Shown in pieces: positions 49,594 to 59,956 of a DNA stretch of 64,000 nucleotides (positions are counted from its first letter, which is position 1; every line of letters begins with the position of its first letter). The notes under the pieces are model-generated. The model was not told the DNA's origin. It searched no databases and saw nothing but the letters and a program-made list of their open reading frames with translations. A program made the position numbers and the translations under genes. Location of the stretch: the NCBI RefSeq assembly GCF_015706575.1, contig NW_024037070.1:5451874-5515873 (forward strand). Reading direction: 5' to 3'. Source of the DNA: Patiria miniata (lineage: Eukaryota; Echinodermata; Asteroidea; Valvatida; Asterinidae).

Positions 49594-51010
49594 GGTTGCA
49601 GACCAGTAAATCGGTCCGAAATTGCCTGCGCCGGCCAAAGCACGATTTGCATGCCCTCAAAATCTTCGGTATTTGAGCATGCTGTGGGCCATGAACTTGA
49701 GGGATTGTAAAAAATATGGGTGGAAGCCGTGCACAGGACTGGGAGCTTGCAGTTCTGTGTAATTTTGATGTAATGTGGACCCTAAAAGCGCTCTATTTTG
49801 CAATGGAGTGTAGGCATCGTTTTTCAAAATGGCGATGGGCTTCAGGACTATTTTCAGGGGTGATCATCCTCAGATGGAAATTTCTCCTAAAAGTCATCAG
49901 TTGACCCCCCGAAAATTGAAAAGAAAATGAAAGATGATGAAATAAGCTATAATTTGATGTGTGTCTCGAACACCTTGGAGAGTTGTGAGTATTTTTCCCG
50001 AATTTTTGAAGTGGGAGCATTTACCATTGGGGTCTATGGAAGTTTATTTACTGGTCTGCTACCTATAGGGTGCAGACCAGTAAATCGGTCCGAAATTGCC
50101 TGCGCCGGCCAAAGCACGATTTGCATGCCCTCAAAATCTTCGGTATTTGAGCATGCTGTGGGCCATGAACTTGAGGGATTGTAAAAAATATGGGTGGAAG
50201 CCGTGCACAGGACTGGGAGCTTGCAGTTCTGTGTAATTTTGATGTAATGTGGACCCTAAAAGCGCTCTATTTTGCAATGGAGTGTAGGCATCGTTTTTCA
50301 AAATGGCGATGGGCTTCAGGACTATTTTCAGGGGTGATCATCCTCAGATGGAAATTTCTCCTTAAAGTCATCAGTTGACCCCCCGAAAATTGAAAAGAAA
50401 ATGAAAGATGATGAAATAAGCTATAATTTGATGTGTGTCTCGAACACCTTGGAGAGTTGTGAGTATTTTTCCCGAATTTTTGAAGTGGGAGCATTTACCA
50501 TTGGGGTCTATGGAAGTTTATTTACTGGTCTGCTACCTATAGGGTGCAGACCAGTAAATCGGTCCGAAATTGCCTGCGCCGGCCAAAGCACGATTTGCAT
50601 GCCCTCAAAATCTTCGGTATTTGAGCATGCTGTGGGCCATGAACTTGAGGGATTGTAAAAAATATGGGTGGAAGCCGTGCACAGGACTGGGAGCTTGCAG
50701 TTCTGTGTAATTTTGATGTAATGTGGACCCTAAAAGCGCTCTATTTTGCAATGGAGTGTAGGCATCGTTTTTCAAAATGGCGATGGGCTTCAGGACTATT
50801 TTCAGGGGTGATCATCCTCAGATGGAAATTTCTCCTTAAAGTCATCAGTTGACCCCCCGAAAATTGAAAAGAAAATGAAAGATGATGAAATAAGCTATAA
50901 TTTGATGTGTGTCTCGAACACCTTGGAGAGTTGTGAGTATTTTTCCCGAATTTTTGAAGTGGGAGCATTTACCATTGGGGTCTATGGAAGTTTATTTACT
51001 GGTCTGCTAC
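49594..51010 (+). mobile_element. Three head-to-tail copies of the 474-bp MITE
   Basis: TGCAGACCAGTAAATCGG starts at 49597, 50071 and 50545, a spacing of exactly 474 bp both times. Junctions read GGTCTGCTACCTATAGGGTGCAGACC. The second and third copies share TCTCCTTAAAGTC where the first has TCTCCTAAAAGTC; otherwise the three look almost identical. CCCTAGG flanks the whole triplet on both sides, compatible with a target duplication around the block. Confidence 0.9.
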
Positions 51011-51124
51011 CCTAGGCCTAGTATCATTACTATACTTTACTACTAGTCGAGAGAAGGGGCTCGACCTGAGCTGAGGAAAGTTCGTTTTCAGCCAATATAG
51101 TGAGGTACCTTAGGGACGAGGTTG

Positions 51125-51154
51125 ACCTGTGGCGTTTGAGAAATAACATCGACC
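51125..51154 (-). repeat. Right TIR of the giant insertion
   Basis: GACCTGTGGCGTTTGAG followed by AAATAACATCGACC is the inverted complement of 12468-12497 with one mismatch. The 9-bp repeat CTAGGCGCA follows at 51155-51163. Confidence 0.85.
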
Positions 51155-51379
51155 CTAGGCGCAGCACAGGAATCGGAAGTGCGCCCTAATAGTTCAGGTA
51201 CACGTGTGTGGACTGTGTGTATAATTTTGATGTCGGGATCATTGTTACTTCAGTTGAGCATGGTGAAGGTGAGGAAACGTTATTTTCGACATAATTAATT
51301 GTTCAAAAGTGTAATTGATTTCATGTCCCTAGCAGCAGAATCATGTGGTTTGCATATTGATGGTTGTTATCGTGCAAAG
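51155..51379. repeat. Segmental duplication copy A (right end)
   Basis: After the giant insertion, copy A resumes (GGAATCGGAAGTGCGCCC, GGTGAGGAAACGTTATTTTC, AATTAATTGTTCA). It is collinear with 60595-60827 in copy C and diverges after GTGCAAAGG. Confidence 0.88.
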
Positions 51380-52612
51380 GGTTTTCATATACATTCCCTC
51401 TCGTTTCGTCGCGTCGTGTAGTTTGGCTAGTTGCGCTGGTTGGAGAGGCGACGCGATGTGTCGTAAATTTAAATAAAAATTTTGCGTCAACCGTCGTGCT
51501 TCTGCCGTTAATAAAATAAATGACACTGTGTCGCGGTATTTGCTTTGGACACTGTAGCAACATTTTGACGCAAGCGCAACGTTTGGGAACTTTTTGGAAA
51601 CTACGTCCTCAGTGTTGGTTGATCGAGCTGGTCATAATTATTTCCCTTTAATTGTTTGAAGGCAAGTTAAAAAAAAATTCTAGGATATAATCCTCCGAAA
51701 CTTTTCTTTAAATTGTACACAGCTTGAACTTGGAACTAAGAACAAACATCGACAATAATCCAGAGGTCTTTATAAATACAGCAGTTTCGTAGCAAGGACA
51801 TTTTTATTGTGGAAGGGGGGGTAAAAAGTTCGTGAAAAGGGCGCTCACACATCCGTGCTGAAATGTAGACAGGGTTTTTTTCTCTGGTCACTTGGCCTCC
51901 AGCTCGGTAAAAATCAAAAAGTGGGGGCACTCCTTACAAATGTTAGGGGGTAAACGCTAGTGAAAAGGGGGCACTTTTATAGAAAAGAGCAGTCTTTACA
52001 AAATATTGGGGGGGGGGGGGTAAATACCCCCTTACCCGCCCGCTGGCTACGCCACTGTACTGTGAAGTTATGCTGAAGCGGTTTTACCTTAGGTCTAAAA
52101 ATGACCGCATTCATTAACCAATGACAAAGAAAAATCGATTAATATATAGTATACTTTTTAATGTGATACACCGTAACTTTTTTAAGAGTTCAATTCTTAT
52201 CGTTGAATGTCGTCTGACTTACTTCTGGGTTACCGGAATGTCAAAGTTAAGTGAATTTCAAATACAAACAGAAGTCTCTACATGGAAATAAGTCTCATAT
52301 TGTCATTATGTCCCTTTAAATACTTTTTGTGTCAAGTTTGCTGGATATGTCATTCATTTCACCTACGTACGTATATGACGGTGATTAATTTTTACGTTAT
52401 TTTTTTTTGTATATTATTCAATAATTAGTATACTATTCAATTCCAAGTGACTTTTTTTCATAAAATCTTTTAATATTTGCCACAATCTGTCGGAAGGGGG
52501 GCGTCTCTTATATATTCCTCTGGTTATCGAATTTAATTTTGCGAGATGTCTGCTGTTTTTAGTCATTCACTTTCAATGTTTGCAATAACGGCATCTTTGT
52601 GTGTTTTATTCT
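51380..52612. other. Spacer between duplication copies; no gene seen
   Basis: Unique-looking non-coding sequence apart from a hAT-like MITE at 51782-52057. Small open frames here have no recognisable domain. Confidence 0.55.
51782..52057. mobile_element. hAT-like MITE with CAGTGGCGTAGCCAG-type end
   Basis: The right end, read on the minus strand, is CAGTGGCGTAGCCAGCGGG, a terminus common in hAT-like MITEs. The left end CAGTTTCGTAGCAAGG is a decayed match. The body is rich in GGGGGTAAA and GTGAAAAGGG(G/C)GC motifs, with a G tract at 52010-52020. No clear 8-bp target duplication is seen, so the limits are approximate. Confidence 0.55.
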
Positions 52613-53334
52613 TTCCAAATTTTGTACTTGAAAATTTGGCTTGATATGTTTTTTCTCAATCTCAAAATGAATAAGTATTATTTGTGAACAAAAATATCGT
52701 GTTTTTAAAGGTCCAAATGATATAACCACTGTACAACTCAGCCTTACAAGTGTCAAATAAACCAATAATTATAATAGTAATAATAATAACGCGTGAAGGA
52801 AATTAAACCTAGTACAAACAATAAACATGCTTGTTTAAAATATGCGTAATTTTGTGACGTCACCCTTACGTCATCACATCCTTAAATAACTAACTGTCCA
52901 AAACGTTTAAACAAACTGGGCTGCCGAGTTCCTATTTTGTTAATATTTGTGGTCTTATTCAAATCCAACCTATCCCCCAAAAAATCGTTAGAACCCTAAA
53001 CCTCACCCTAATCCTAACCCCTAAACCTTTCCCAACCCTAAAACCCCACCATTAACTTCAAATCCTTACCCCGAAAACTCTAACCCTCAAAAAAGCATGT
53101 TGAACAACAAACATGCAATTTGTGTTTTTATTTGAAAGGCTTAATAAAATGCACTCCACTAACATGTAACAAGTGAGGAATACTTAACATTTCATTATCT
53201 TTACCAATTGTTTACATCACGATACTGTTTAACAGCTTTACATAATTCCGCTACACGTGACGAGGAGGCTGATTTACATGCAATAAACAATTTATATATC
53301 TGATCTATACTATAGTAAAATGTCCCAAACAAAA

Positions 53335-53962
53335 GTGTACGGTCGGACTATTTTTGGAATAACTACAAAACCGCATGAAGTCAGTTTTGAAATTGTTTGA
53401 TTGTGCAGATTACCCTTGGCCAAAACCCCACTGGGTTTCATTTCATTTCATTCACGCATCACTACACAATTGTCAATTGATCACAACAACATTTTTGGAC
53501 CCTGCGACCAAGTTCATTGCCTTTATCAATTTCAATGCTGTGTTAAGTTAGCCAAAATGTGTTAAATTAATGTAAAATCCGTCATGTTGTGAAAAATGCT
53601 GCGTGGCTGGGATTGGAATCATTTGCCTAAGCTATCAGTCATCATGGCAAGACCTAAGCTTAATGCTCAAGGGCAAATGATTCCATGCAATCCAAACCAC
53701 ATCAGCCCTTTTATCACAACATGCATAATATTACACAGCTTACATACCACATCACTGAAATTGATTAAGGCAAGGAACTTGGTCACAGTGTCCAAAAATG
53801 TTGTTGTGATCATTACTGATCATTGCGCAGTGATGCATTACTGAAATTAAATAAAACTCATAGGGATTTAGGCCAAGGATGTAAGGAATATCTGCACAAT
53901 CAAACATTTTCAAAATTGACTTCATGGTTTTGTAGTTATTTCAAAAATAGTTAGACGGACAC
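53335..53962. mobile_element. Long-inverted-repeat foldback element, copy B
   Basis: Ends GTGTACGGTCGGACTATTTT and AAAATAGTTAGACGGACAC. The arms pair over about 250 bp each (for example TGGAATCATTTGCC with GGCAAATGATTCCA at the inner hairpin). The inner right arm is complete here, unlike copy A. The open frame at 53596-53844 lies within the hairpin and is not counted as a gene. Confidence 0.8.
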
Positions 53963-54175
53963 AAATTGTTGTTAGTAGTAAGCTAAAATGAACAAAAGAC
54001 TGAAGGTTGCATCACAAAAAGTACCAAAGTAACCTAGCCGTGTGAAAGTGAGGTCGCAAGCGTCGGAGTTGGGCCGTTTTCAAACAGACCGCGTATGCCC
54101 GAGTTCAAATTTACGTGAGGATCGTAGATTCGAACTCGTCTTCTAATACTACATGTATATCCCTATAATTATGTT

Positions 54176-54384
54176 TCAGGAATCAACAGTCATATTGGTG
54201 GCAACAATGTTACCACTCAGTTGTTTTCGACGTTGACGATCGGCGGTTTGACGACACGGTAGGAATGCCTCTCTGTAAGCTTGTCTATATCGGGAATTGG
54301 CGTCGTTGTAGATGATTGAATTGACCATGGAGTTGATGTTGACCAAGATATTCGTAGTTATAATTGTGACATGGGACCCCACGA
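54176..54384 (-). pseudogene. Truncated GPCR tail (copy B)
   Basis: Encodes only the C-terminal 68 residues of the receptor, from late extracellular loop 3 through TM7 and the cytoplasmic tail to the same stop. The TM7 motif is NSIIY rather than NPIIY. The remainder of the gene was never included, because the duplication breakpoint lies at 54384. It is non-functional by structure. Confidence 0.88.
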
Positions 54385-54923
54385 AATTAAACCTAGTACA
54401 AACAATAAACGTGCTTGTTTAAAATATGCGTAATTTTGTGACGTCACCCTTACGTCATCACATCCTTAAATAACTAACTGTCCAAAACGTTTAAACAAAC
54501 TGGGCTGCCGAGTTCCTATTTTGTTAATATTTGTGGTCTTATTCTAATCCAACCTATCCCCAAAAAAATCGTTAAAACTCTAAACTCACCCTAATCCTAA
54601 CCCCTAAACCTTTCCCAACCCTAAAACCCCACCATTAACTTCAAATCCTTACCCCGAAAACTCTAACCCTAAACAAAGCGTGTTGAACAACGGACATGCA
54701 ATGTGTGTTTTTATTTGAAAGGCTTAATAAAATGCACTCCACTAACATGTAACAAGTGAGGAATACTTAACATTACATTATCTTTACCAATTGTTTACAT
54801 CACGATACTTTTTAACAGCTTTACATAATTCCGCTACACGTGACGAGGAGGCTGATTTACATGCAATAAACAATTTATATATCTGATCTAGGCCTATACT
54901 ATAGTAAAATGTCCCAAACAAAA

Positions 54924-55540
54924 GTGTCCGTCGGACTATTTTTGAAATAACTACAAAACCGCATGAAGTCAGTTTTGAAATTGTTTGATTGTGCAGATAC
55001 TCATTATCCTTGGCCAAAACCCCACTGAGTTTCATTTCATTTCATTCATGCATCACTACACAATTGTCAATTGATCACAACAACATTTTTGGATCCTGCG
55101 TCCAAGTTCATTGCCTTCATCAATTTCAATGCTGTGTTAAGTTAGTTGTGTAAAATCCGTCATGTTGTGAAAAGTGCTGCGTGGCTGGGATTGGAATCAT
55201 TTGCCTAAGCTATCAGTCATCATGGCAAGACCTAAGCTTAATGCTCAAGGGCAAATGTTTCCATGCAATCCAAACCACATCAGCCCTTTTTTCACAACAT
55301 GCATAACATTACACAGCTTACATACCAAATCACTGAAATTGATTAAGGCAAGGAACTTGGTCACAGTGTCCAAAAATGTTGTTGTGGTCATTACTGATCA
55401 TTGCGCAGTGATGCATTACTGAAATTAAATAAAAATCATAGGGATTTAGGCCAAGGATGTAAGGAATATCTGCACAATCAAACATTTTCAAAATTGACTT
55501 CATGGTTTTGTAGTTATTTCAAAAATAGTTAGACGGACAC
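54924..55540. mobile_element. Long-inverted-repeat foldback element, copy C
   Basis: Ends GTGTCCGTCGGACTATTTTT and AAAAATAGTTAGACGGACAC. Same structure as copies A and B, 617 bp. Present at the same place in all three, so it predates the duplication. The open frame at 55174-55422 is part of the hairpin. Confidence 0.8.
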
Positions 55541-55753
55541 AAATTGTTGTTAGTAGTAAGCTAAAATGAACAAAAGACTGAAGGTTGCATCACAAAAAGT
55601 ACCAAAGTAACCTAGCCGTGTGAAAGTGAGGTCGCAAGCGTCGGAGTTGGGCCGTTTTCAAACAGACCGCGTATGCCCGAGTTCAAATTTACGTGAGGAT
55701 CGTAGATTCGAACTCGTCTTCTAATACTACATGTATATCCCTATAATTATGTT

Positions 55754-57055
55754 TCAGGAATCAACAGTCATATTGGTGGCAACAATGTTACCACTCAGTT
55801 GTTTTCGACGTTGACGATCGGCGGTTTGACGACACGGTAGGAATGCCTCTCTGTAAGCTTGTCTGTATCGGGAATTGGCGACGTTGTAGATGATTGGATT
55901 GACCATGGAGTTGATGTTGACCAAGATATTCGTAGTTATACTTGTGACATGGGACCCCACGACATTTGTCAGTGCGGGTGGCAACTCTACCTTGAATTTT
56001 TGGAGACCATGGAGGCTTTTTTGAATGAATTCGGGAGCGGTTAAAATAAAGAAAACGATGCTATTGGCGAGAAGCATGCGGGTAACACTGCGACGCGTCC
56101 GGTCAGCGCTGTCGCTCAACCCTTGCTGGCCATCTCGCTGTGCCGGTCGGTTTTTCAGAGCCTTCACAATTTTGAAGTACATAAAAGAGTTGGCCAACAT
56201 CATGAGGACAAAGAGCAAGGGGTCAAAGAAATGAACCACCAAAATACGGACTTCCTCGGTGAAAATAGTATCACAGTATCCCAAGACAGGTGACAGCTCA
56301 GAGTACCGAGGCAAATCGGGCCAAATGACACAAACCCTCGTCTTGTACCAGAATACGAGTACGTCCTTCACTCGATACAAGACTGCGAAGACCCATGCAG
56401 CGATCGTAATCTTGATTGCACGAGTTTTAGAGAACATGCGATGCTTCAGTGGGTAGCACACGGCATAATATCTGTCAAGAGTAACCGCAACGATTAAAAT
56501 CGCGGATGTCACGTAGAAAATGTTTGCAAATTGACTTGAATTACAGTCCAATGTGCCGGCGTTTGGAAGATTTGCATATACTCCGCCTGAAATGAAGTAA
56601 TAATAGATGTAAATCCCACACGATGAGAGCAAAAACAAAACATCAGCCACAGCAAGATTACACAGGTAGATGTTAATGACAGTGTGCATTGACTTAGTCT
56701 TGGCAACAACAAAGAGGTAACTGCCATTGGTGATGACGGCCAGTGATGTTATGATCGGTATCACCACGAAAATATAGACGATTTGTAAGCGAGAATACAA
56801 CAGCATAGAGTCGATAAACTCGATCCTAGTTGCATCTAAGACGACGGTAGCTTCAAGCGCACAGCTTCTGCCCTCCTCCAGCAAGGATTCGTTGTTGCTG
56901 GACTGGAGCTCGGAAAACGACAATGACACTGTGGTTTCCATGTTCACTTTTGAGACTTCCCGACTGGCTGATTGCGGTGCAAGGTGTGTTTGATGGTCGA
57001 ACTCCAAACTCTTTTCAGCAGGAACAATTTGTCTCTCTCTTTTCATTCGCATCAA
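55754..57055 (-). CDS. Intact rhodopsin-family (peptide-type) G protein-coupled receptor
   Basis: A 433-residue, single-exon, seven-transmembrane receptor of the plasma membrane, expected to signal through heterotrimeric G proteins. The N-terminus (~1-88) is extracellular with a glycosylation sequon at N55-E-S. TM1 holds N110 (ITNGSY). TM2 has LAVAD with D138. C171 lies at the TM3 entry after the ECL1 loop. DRY is at 194-196, followed by YAVCYP. P341 lies in TM6, where the usual CWxP is replaced by ILTAP. TM7 has NPIIY at 386-390. C408 in the tail is a possible palmitoylation site. The overall pattern is closest to neuropeptide receptors, but I cannot name the ligand. A TATA box lies about 95 bp upstream. 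It has a frameshifted paralogue at 5722-7022 and a tail fragment at 54176-54384. The first ATG is used as the start; M4 and M39 are alternatives. Confidence 0.9.
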   Translation of the reverse strand: MMRMKRERQIVPAEKSLEFDHQTHLAPQSASREVSKVNMETTVSLSFSELQSSNNESLLEEGRSCALEATVVLDATRIEFIDSMLLYSRLQIVYIFVVIPIITSLAVITNGSYLFVVAKTKSMHTVINIYLCNLAVADVLFLLSSCGIYIYYYFISGGVYANLPNAGTLDCNSSQFANIFYVTSAILIVAVTLDRYYAVCYPLKHRMFSKTRAIKITIAAWVFAVLYRVKDVLVFWYKTRVCVIWPDLPRYSELSPVLGYCDTIFTEEVRILVVHFFDPLLFVLMMLANSFMYFKIVKALKNRPAQRDGQQGLSDSADRTRRSVTRMLLANSIVFFILTAPEFIQKSLHGLQKFKVELPPALTNVVGSHVTSITTNILVNINSMVNPIIYNVANSRYRQAYREAFLPCRQTADRQRRKQLSGNIVATNMTVDS

Positions 57056-57148
57056 ATAAGTGTCTCGCCTTTAATAAAGCACGGTCTCTTTCCTTGAAAC
57101 GCGTCGCTCTCCGCACCCACACAAGTCATGCACGCTCACAACTGCGGA

Positions 57149-57156
57149 TTTTTATA
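57149..57156 (-). promoter_or_regulatory. TATA box of the intact GPCR
   Basis: The minus strand reads TATAAAAA about 95 bp upstream of the ATG at 57055, at the same place as in copy A. Conservation in both copies and spacing suit a short-leader, intronless promoter. Confidence 0.55.
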
Positions 57157-58512
57157 CCCCTCTTTTTGAGCGCTTGACGCATGCGCGAAGCTGTCACTGA
57201 CTCTGCAACTTGTGTGTTTGGGCGATTCCATTTGTTGTTTTGAGTTCCTTGATTGGTCGGTAGTTTGGCGCCCAACCTTGTCTAATGCAATATCAATTAA
57301 ACTCTCTCATGGATGTCGCGAAATAATTAAACAGCGCGTGCAAAACAAATTGCCGCGCACTTGGCGTGTCCCGATAGTTTGGAAATGTTGCGGAAATTAA
57401 TTTGATATTCTTTCCATGCTTCTATATGTCAAATATTAATTTCTCTCCCGTGGTGCTCGCATGGATGCGCCTGATTGTTATTACTAACGAAGATAAAGGT
57501 TGCGGAAAAAATCTAATATCAATTAACTTTTCCGCCTGGCTTTCACGAAGTGATCTAAAATGGAATTAATAATGTGCCACACCCCTGCTGTGCAATTTGT
57601 GTGTTTCGTCAATTTGTGATATATTTTTTTATTTTGATCAATTATCCATGCCCTTTATTAATTACAAAATGGGAAATAATTTTCGGACAACACTACTCCG
57701 CACCTTGAGAGCTCTGGAAACACTGATATCAATCTTTTCTTTTTTTCGTGCATTTTACGCAGCGGTCCTTAAACAAAAAAAAGCAATTGGCGCCGAACGC
57801 CTGTTCTACAATTAATTTGGAGGAGCGACCAATAACTTAACTGGACTGAGGAAATTTTCGGAAAATGCTGTTCAGCAACTTGCGTGGTTGTAAAAAAAAT
57901 CACCATCAGCAGAAGGCCTTGAAAGTTTTCAGCAAAGCTTATTTCTGTGGGCGTGCTTTAACTTATTGGTGTTATTTTGTTAATTTGGCAAGCCAGAGTC
58001 TCGTTCGTTATCGTTTGATATCGACAAGAATGAACAAATTAATGTGGTATGGAATTTTTGTTGGAGGCCCGACCCAGATCAGCGTGAGGCTAGCCCTGTG
58101 GGCCACGTCCCAGCAGCTAGGCAGCGTGATATTCAGCTGATGGCTCGTCTGTTTATAAGTGGCATTTTGACACCTTGCAAAACTTCCGATGATGAATATA
58201 AACGACCCGCCAAAAGCGTGGATCGCAACAGGTGTCAGGGGCGGATCGAGGAATTTTCGCAGGGGGCGGGTTCATCAGCAAAAAATTCTTTGAATGTAGC
58301 CCTTTTTTCTCCGGACATAAGATGTTTAATTTCCTATCGTAAATCACCAACAGTACCTTAGCTTAATCGGTAAGCACTGCTGCTGGGACGGTCTGCGAAG
58401 TCCAGGTTGGCGCCTTCGTACAGGTTCAGGGCATGTGGTCCACTCGGAGGATCAGGGCTTAGGGGCCGCCCTGTTCCTCCCTTATCTCTTTGCTTTTACA
58501 TGGTGCCTGGCC
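57157..58512. other. 5' flank of the intact receptor; no gene seen
   Basis: Collinear with 7125-8284, 10241-10409 and 11600-11640 in copy A. It includes a TE fragment starting CAGGGGCGGATCGAGG near 58236 and a weak tRNA-like A box (TAGCTTAATCGGTAAGCA, about 58357) shared with copy A at 10288. No conserved reading frame. Confidence 0.6.
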
Positions 58513-59956
58513 CTCAGTCAAGTAGGAAAACTCAACCTGCTGAACCAATGATACAACATGACATACCTGACAGACCATGGTCTAAACTAGGTGCAGATGT
58601 GTTCCACTTAGGAGGAGTGAACTATCTGCTTGTAGTTGACTACTACTCCAAATTTCCAGAAGTACAGGCCTTGCAAGATCTCACAGCCCATTCGGTCATA
58701 CATGAATTGAAAATTATATTTGCCCGCTCCGGTACACCAGATCTGTTGATTACTGATAATGCAAGCCAATTTGTATGCGAAGACTTCAGAACTTTCCAAA
58801 ACATGTGGGAGTTCAGGCATGTCACGTCTAGCCCCAGGTACCCACAAAGCAACGGGCAAGCCGAGCGCTGTATTCAAACAGTGAAAACACTCATGAAAAA
58901 GGCTAAGGTGTCTGGCAGGGACCCTTATATGGCACTGCTGGAATATCGCAACACACCCCTCGATGGCACAGAGGGTTATGCACCAGCACAATTACTCAAT
59001 AGTCGCTTGCTCAAAAGCCGACTTCCCACTTCATCGACTCTTCTTCAACCACAAGTAGTCCCACCCATGAAAGCCAAACTCAAAGAGAGACAGACTGTGC
59101 AAAAACACTACTATGACGCAAAATGTAGTAAGCCAAAGCGCACACTACACACTGGGGAACAAGTTAGATTCCAAAATCCGCACAGCCAATGGGTGTTAGG
59201 GAAGGTGACAGAAAAACATGATAACCCTAGAAGCTATATGGTTGCGACACCAACTGGACAGGTGTATAGAAGAAATAGGCGTCACATTGTTCACTCCAAA
59301 GAACATGCTGACATTGAAGGGAATTCATTGTCTCAGCCCAACCTAGTCTCTCCTAGCACACAGAATGAAAATATCCATCAGACTGCAGAACCTGAAGAAC
59401 CAAGTGAGACAAAACAACATAGTGTAAAATATGATAGCGTGACTGTAGGTCAGACTACTACTACTAGAAGTGGCAGGGTAGTAAGACCAACTCAAAAACT
59501 TGACCTGTAAGCTGAAGTTGTACACCAAATTGCATGGACAGTAAATAACAGATTTGTGGCTTTTCAAGATGGTCTAAATTCATGTACAAACGCTTGTGCT
59601 TTTTTCAAATTTGCTTTATTTGCTTTATTCAAACACCTTCCATAGTTCTCTAATCCTCCCTTTTGTAAATCACATTTTGCAGTATTCCCTTATAAAGTTC
59701 AGTAACACTTTGCTCAAGCTTATTGTTTGTTTCCTACATGTACATGTAAGTTCCCAAAGTTCAACTTGTTTAATGTTTACTTAATTTGTATGGGGGAGAT
59801 GTGATGTGTTTCTAAAACTGAACACCGCCCTCTGTTGGTTACATTAAAGTTGACCTTTCGGGGTTCACCAGCTTGTTCTGAAATGATCGTGTCTTGTGTG
59901 AAGTTACTCTAGTTTAACTAGACATTTGTGGCTGCTCGTCAGCGAATAACTTTACA
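58513..59956 (+). mobile_element. Ty3/Gypsy-like LTR retrotransposon fossil (incomplete)
   Basis: An old LTR element of which only the 3' portion remains: an integrase-type region with its C-terminal part (to about 59510), a purine-rich tract and one LTR. The element is broken, since everything before the integrase region is absent. The core resembles Ty3/Gypsy integrases. Copy A has the site without the element, so it arrived after the duplication or was lost from A. The open frame on this stretch begins in host flank sequence upstream, which is a chance fusion. Confidence 0.85.
59800..59956 (+). repeat. 3' LTR of the Gypsy-like fossil
   Basis: Begins TGTGATGTG straight after the purine-rich tract GGGGGAGA and ends TTTACA, giving the TG...CA form. 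It is about 157 bp. After it the sequence of copy A resumes (GATGGACAGGG). With one LTR present, no age can be read from LTR-LTR divergence. Confidence 0.7.

Larger units (their letters stand above)
12468..51154. mobile_element. Giant 38.7-kb TIR-bounded insertion (Mutator-like, non-autonomous)
   Basis: Left terminus GGTCGATGTTATTTCT followed by TAAACGCCACAGGTC. The right terminus is its inverted complement with one mismatch in about 30 bp (51125-51154). It is flanked by the 9-bp repeat CTAGGCGCA, the length usual for Mutator/MULE elements. Joining the flanks recreates the sequence of copy C, so everything between entered or grew at one site. Contents from left: subterminal repeats (12485-12992), a MITE (13461-13930), a 70-bp array (14044-14465), an assembly gap, the 219-bp satellite, a reverse MITE, and three tandem MITEs. 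No transposase is recognisable. Whether it moved as one unit or expanded after insertion is unknown. Confidence 0.75.
52613..54384. repeat. Segmental duplication copy B (partial)
   Basis: Collinear with copy A from 4015 and with copy C from 54385. It contains the CCCTAA-like stretch, a foldback element and the last 68 codons of the receptor. It stops inside the receptor at 54384 and joins directly to the AATTAAACCTAG that opens unit C. This is a ~1.58-kb internal tandem duplication (52801-54384), with GA shared at the join. Confidence 0.9.

Noticed and set aside
49716-50968. Repeated 62-85-codon frames in the tandem MITE copies
   Set aside because: They are identical because the DNA is repeated at 474 bp; the diverged MITE copies at 8839 and 48428 do not keep them.
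5173-55422. Small plus-strand frame starting MLRGWDWNHLP at 5173, 53596 and 55174
   Set aside because: All three lie inside the foldback element's hairpin, and copy A carries an internal deletion. Its conservation follows from the recent duplication.
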